From Candidatus Brevefilum sp. (GTDB lineage: Bacteria > Chloroflexota > Anaerolineae > Anaerolineales > Anaerolineaceae), in NCBI GenBank assembly GCA_019428905.1, contig JAHYJN010000001.1:62001-126000 (forward strand): 64,000 nucleotides of DNA, read 5' to 3'. The notes beneath the pieces are model-generated. The model saw only the letters and a list, made by a program, of their open reading frames with translations. It was not told the DNA's origin and did no database searches. This document shows positions 62,761-64,000 of the stretch, piece after piece. How positions within the stretch are numbered: the first letter of the stretch is position 1; every line of letters starts with the position of its first letter. The position numbers were made by a program, and so were the translations under genes.

Positions 62761-64000
62761 ATGAATCAAAAGATCAGTATCGATCCCATCACACGCTTGG
62801 AAGGACATGGCCGGATCGATTTATTCCTGGATGAGGACGGTGGTTTGTCAAACGCCTATCTGATCGTCCCGGAATTGCGCGGCTTTGAAAAATTTTGCGA
62901 GGGGCGCCCGGTAGAGGAGATGCCTCGCATCACCCAGCGTATCTGCGGCGTGTGCCCGATCGCCCATCATATGGCTGCCGCTAAAGCAGGTGATGCCGTC
63001 TATCATGTTGAAATCCCACCCACAGCCAAGAAATTGCGCGAGCTGATGTATTCTGCCTTTTTCGTCGCTGACCATGCCACCCACTTCTACATTTTAGGCG
63101 GTCCAGACTTCGTTGTGGGACCTGACGCGCCCAAAGCGGACCGCAACATCCTCGGTGTTGTGCGCAAGGTGGGCAAGGAATTTGGCGCGAAAGTCATGCA
63201 GCTGCTCAAAGACAACCACGAGATCACAGCCATGATCGGCGGCCGCTATATTCACTCCGTCAGCGCCATCGTGGGGGGCGTCAGCAAACCGATCACCGAA
63301 GCAGACCGCCTGGCGATCCTTGAACGGTCACTACGCTCGGTGGAATTCGCTAAAGAGTCCCTGGCTTTATTTGATGATATCGTCTTGGGAAATCCCGCCT
63401 ATGTAGAGATGATCACCAGCGATGCTTATGCACATCAAACCTATTACATGGGCCTGGTGGATGAGAACAACCATGTCAATTTTTACGATGGCAAAGTGCG
63501 GGTTGTCTCACCCAAAGGCAAAGAATTGGTCAAATACGGACCCGATGAATACCTGGATGTGATCGCAGAACACATCGAACCCTGGACCTACCTCAAATTC
63601 CCCTATCTCAAACAGATCGGCTGGAAAGGGTTCGTGGACGGTGAGGACAGCGGCGTCTATCGCGCCTCTCCGCTTTCCCGCTTGAACGCAGCCGATGGTA
63701 TGGCGACACCAGAAGCACAGAAAATGTATGAGCGGTTCTTTGACACCCTGGGTGGCAAACCGGTCCACTCAACACTCGCCACCCATTGGGCACGGCTGAT
63801 TGAAATTTTATATGCAGCAGAGCGCGCCGTAGAACTGGCATCCGATGAAACCATCACGGATCCCCATGTTCATACCATCCCCACCGAAACCCCAACCGAG
63901 GGCATTGCCATTGTTGAAGCCCCACGCGGCACCCTCACCCATCATTACAAAACGGATGCGCGCGGGCTGATCCAGGCGGTCAACCTGATCGTTGGCACGA
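62761..64000 (+). CDS. mvhA: [NiFe] hydrogenase large subunit (MvhA-like), truncated by window end
   Basis: The ATG at 62761 opens a frame that runs to the last base (413 residues seen). [15 protein letters not shown] and the first nickel-binding motif [11 protein letters not shown] are intact, and [19 protein letters not shown] is typical of MvhA/group 3 large subunits. The second nickel motif (DPCxxC) would lie beyond the window. With MvhG it should split or evolve H2 in the cytoplasm and pass electrons to the HdrC/MvhD fusion. Confidence 0.93.
   Translation, partial: MNQKISIDPITRLEGHGRIDLFLDEDGGLSNAYLIVPELRGFEKFCEGRPVEEMPRITQRICGVCPIAHHMAAAKAGDAVYHVEIPPTAKKLRELMYSAFFVADHATHFYILGGPDFVVGPDAPKADRNILGVVRKVGKEFGAKVMQLLKDNHEITAMIGGRYIHSVSAIVGGVSKPITEADRLAILERSLRSVEFAKESLALFDDIVLGNPAYVEMITSDAYAHQTYYMGLVDENNHVNFYDGKVRVVSPKGKELVKYGPDEYLDVIAEHIEPWTYLKFPYLKQIGWKGFVDGEDSGVYRASPLSRLNAADGMATPEAQKMYERFFDTLGGKPVHSTLATHWARLIEILYAAERAVELASDETITDPHVHTIPTETPTEGIAIVEAPRGTLTHHYKTDARGLIQAVNLIVGT

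Overview
The window most resembles a chromosomal segment of an anaerobic, monoderm-like member of the Chloroflexota, probably Anaerolineae. That assignment is an inference. It rests on lipoproteins and ECF transporters without outer-membrane genes, a split glycine decarboxylase, a PPi-type phosphofructokinase, tungsten/NiFe/heterodisulfide-reductase style energy genes, and general similarity of the housekeeping proteins. No phage, insertion sequence, integrase or CRISPR array was seen.

Positions 1-26000 are mostly housekeeping. They hold the end of tex, a heterodimeric ABC exporter, a glycine-riboswitch-controlled gcvH-gcvPA-gcvPB operon, xth, a LysM/M23 peptidase, tRNA-Leu(GAG), plsX, rluB-scpB, nucleotide-sugar and GtrA genes, rsmD, a Nudix hydrolase, a phosphofructokinase with PPi-type residues, the primary sigma factor, rpmF, hflX and an aminotransferase. 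trmFO follows at 26120-27496.

Positions 27570-40850 form one sigma-54 regulatory island. A perfect -24/-12 promoter precedes rpoN, whose product carries an unusual zinc-ribbon-like insert. A soluble PAS/GAF histidine kinase follows, then an NtrC-type regulator without a DNA-binding domain. A second -24/-12 promoter drives a small two-helix membrane protein, a 1808-residue TPR protein, and a TPR protein fused to a gingipain/caspase-like (C25-type) protease domain. This looks like a self-contained signal-to-protease system.

Positions 40850-55616 hold two complete ECF-type vitamin/cofactor importers. The first follows a Moco-type riboswitch. Its S component is fused to molybdopterin-binding-like domains, and it is accompanied by a CxxCH protein, a phosphodiesterase lipoprotein and two further molybdopterin-binding-like lipoproteins, so it is a candidate importer of molybdenum/tungsten cofactor or molybdopterin. 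A fused MetV-MetF protein separates it from the second importer. That one lies behind a cobalamin riboswitch and begins with a membrane-anchored protein resembling intrinsic factor/transcobalamin.

Positions 55617-64000 hold an operon behind an FNR-like palindrome: a tungsten aldehyde:ferredoxin oxidoreductase, a polyferredoxin, HdrA fused to MvhD, an HdrC-ferredoxin-MvhD fusion, and the small and large subunits of an Mvh-type NiFe hydrogenase (the last is cut by the window end). HdrA is interrupted in frame by a TGA exactly where a conserved cysteine is expected, and a 9-bp hairpin follows 17 nt later. This is best read as selenocysteine with a bacterial SECIS element. There is no HdrB, so the tungsten enzyme probably takes the place of heterodisulfide as electron partner. 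The cofactor importers and the W/Ni/Se enzymes next to them fit one theme of anaerobic C1/H2/aldehyde metabolism.
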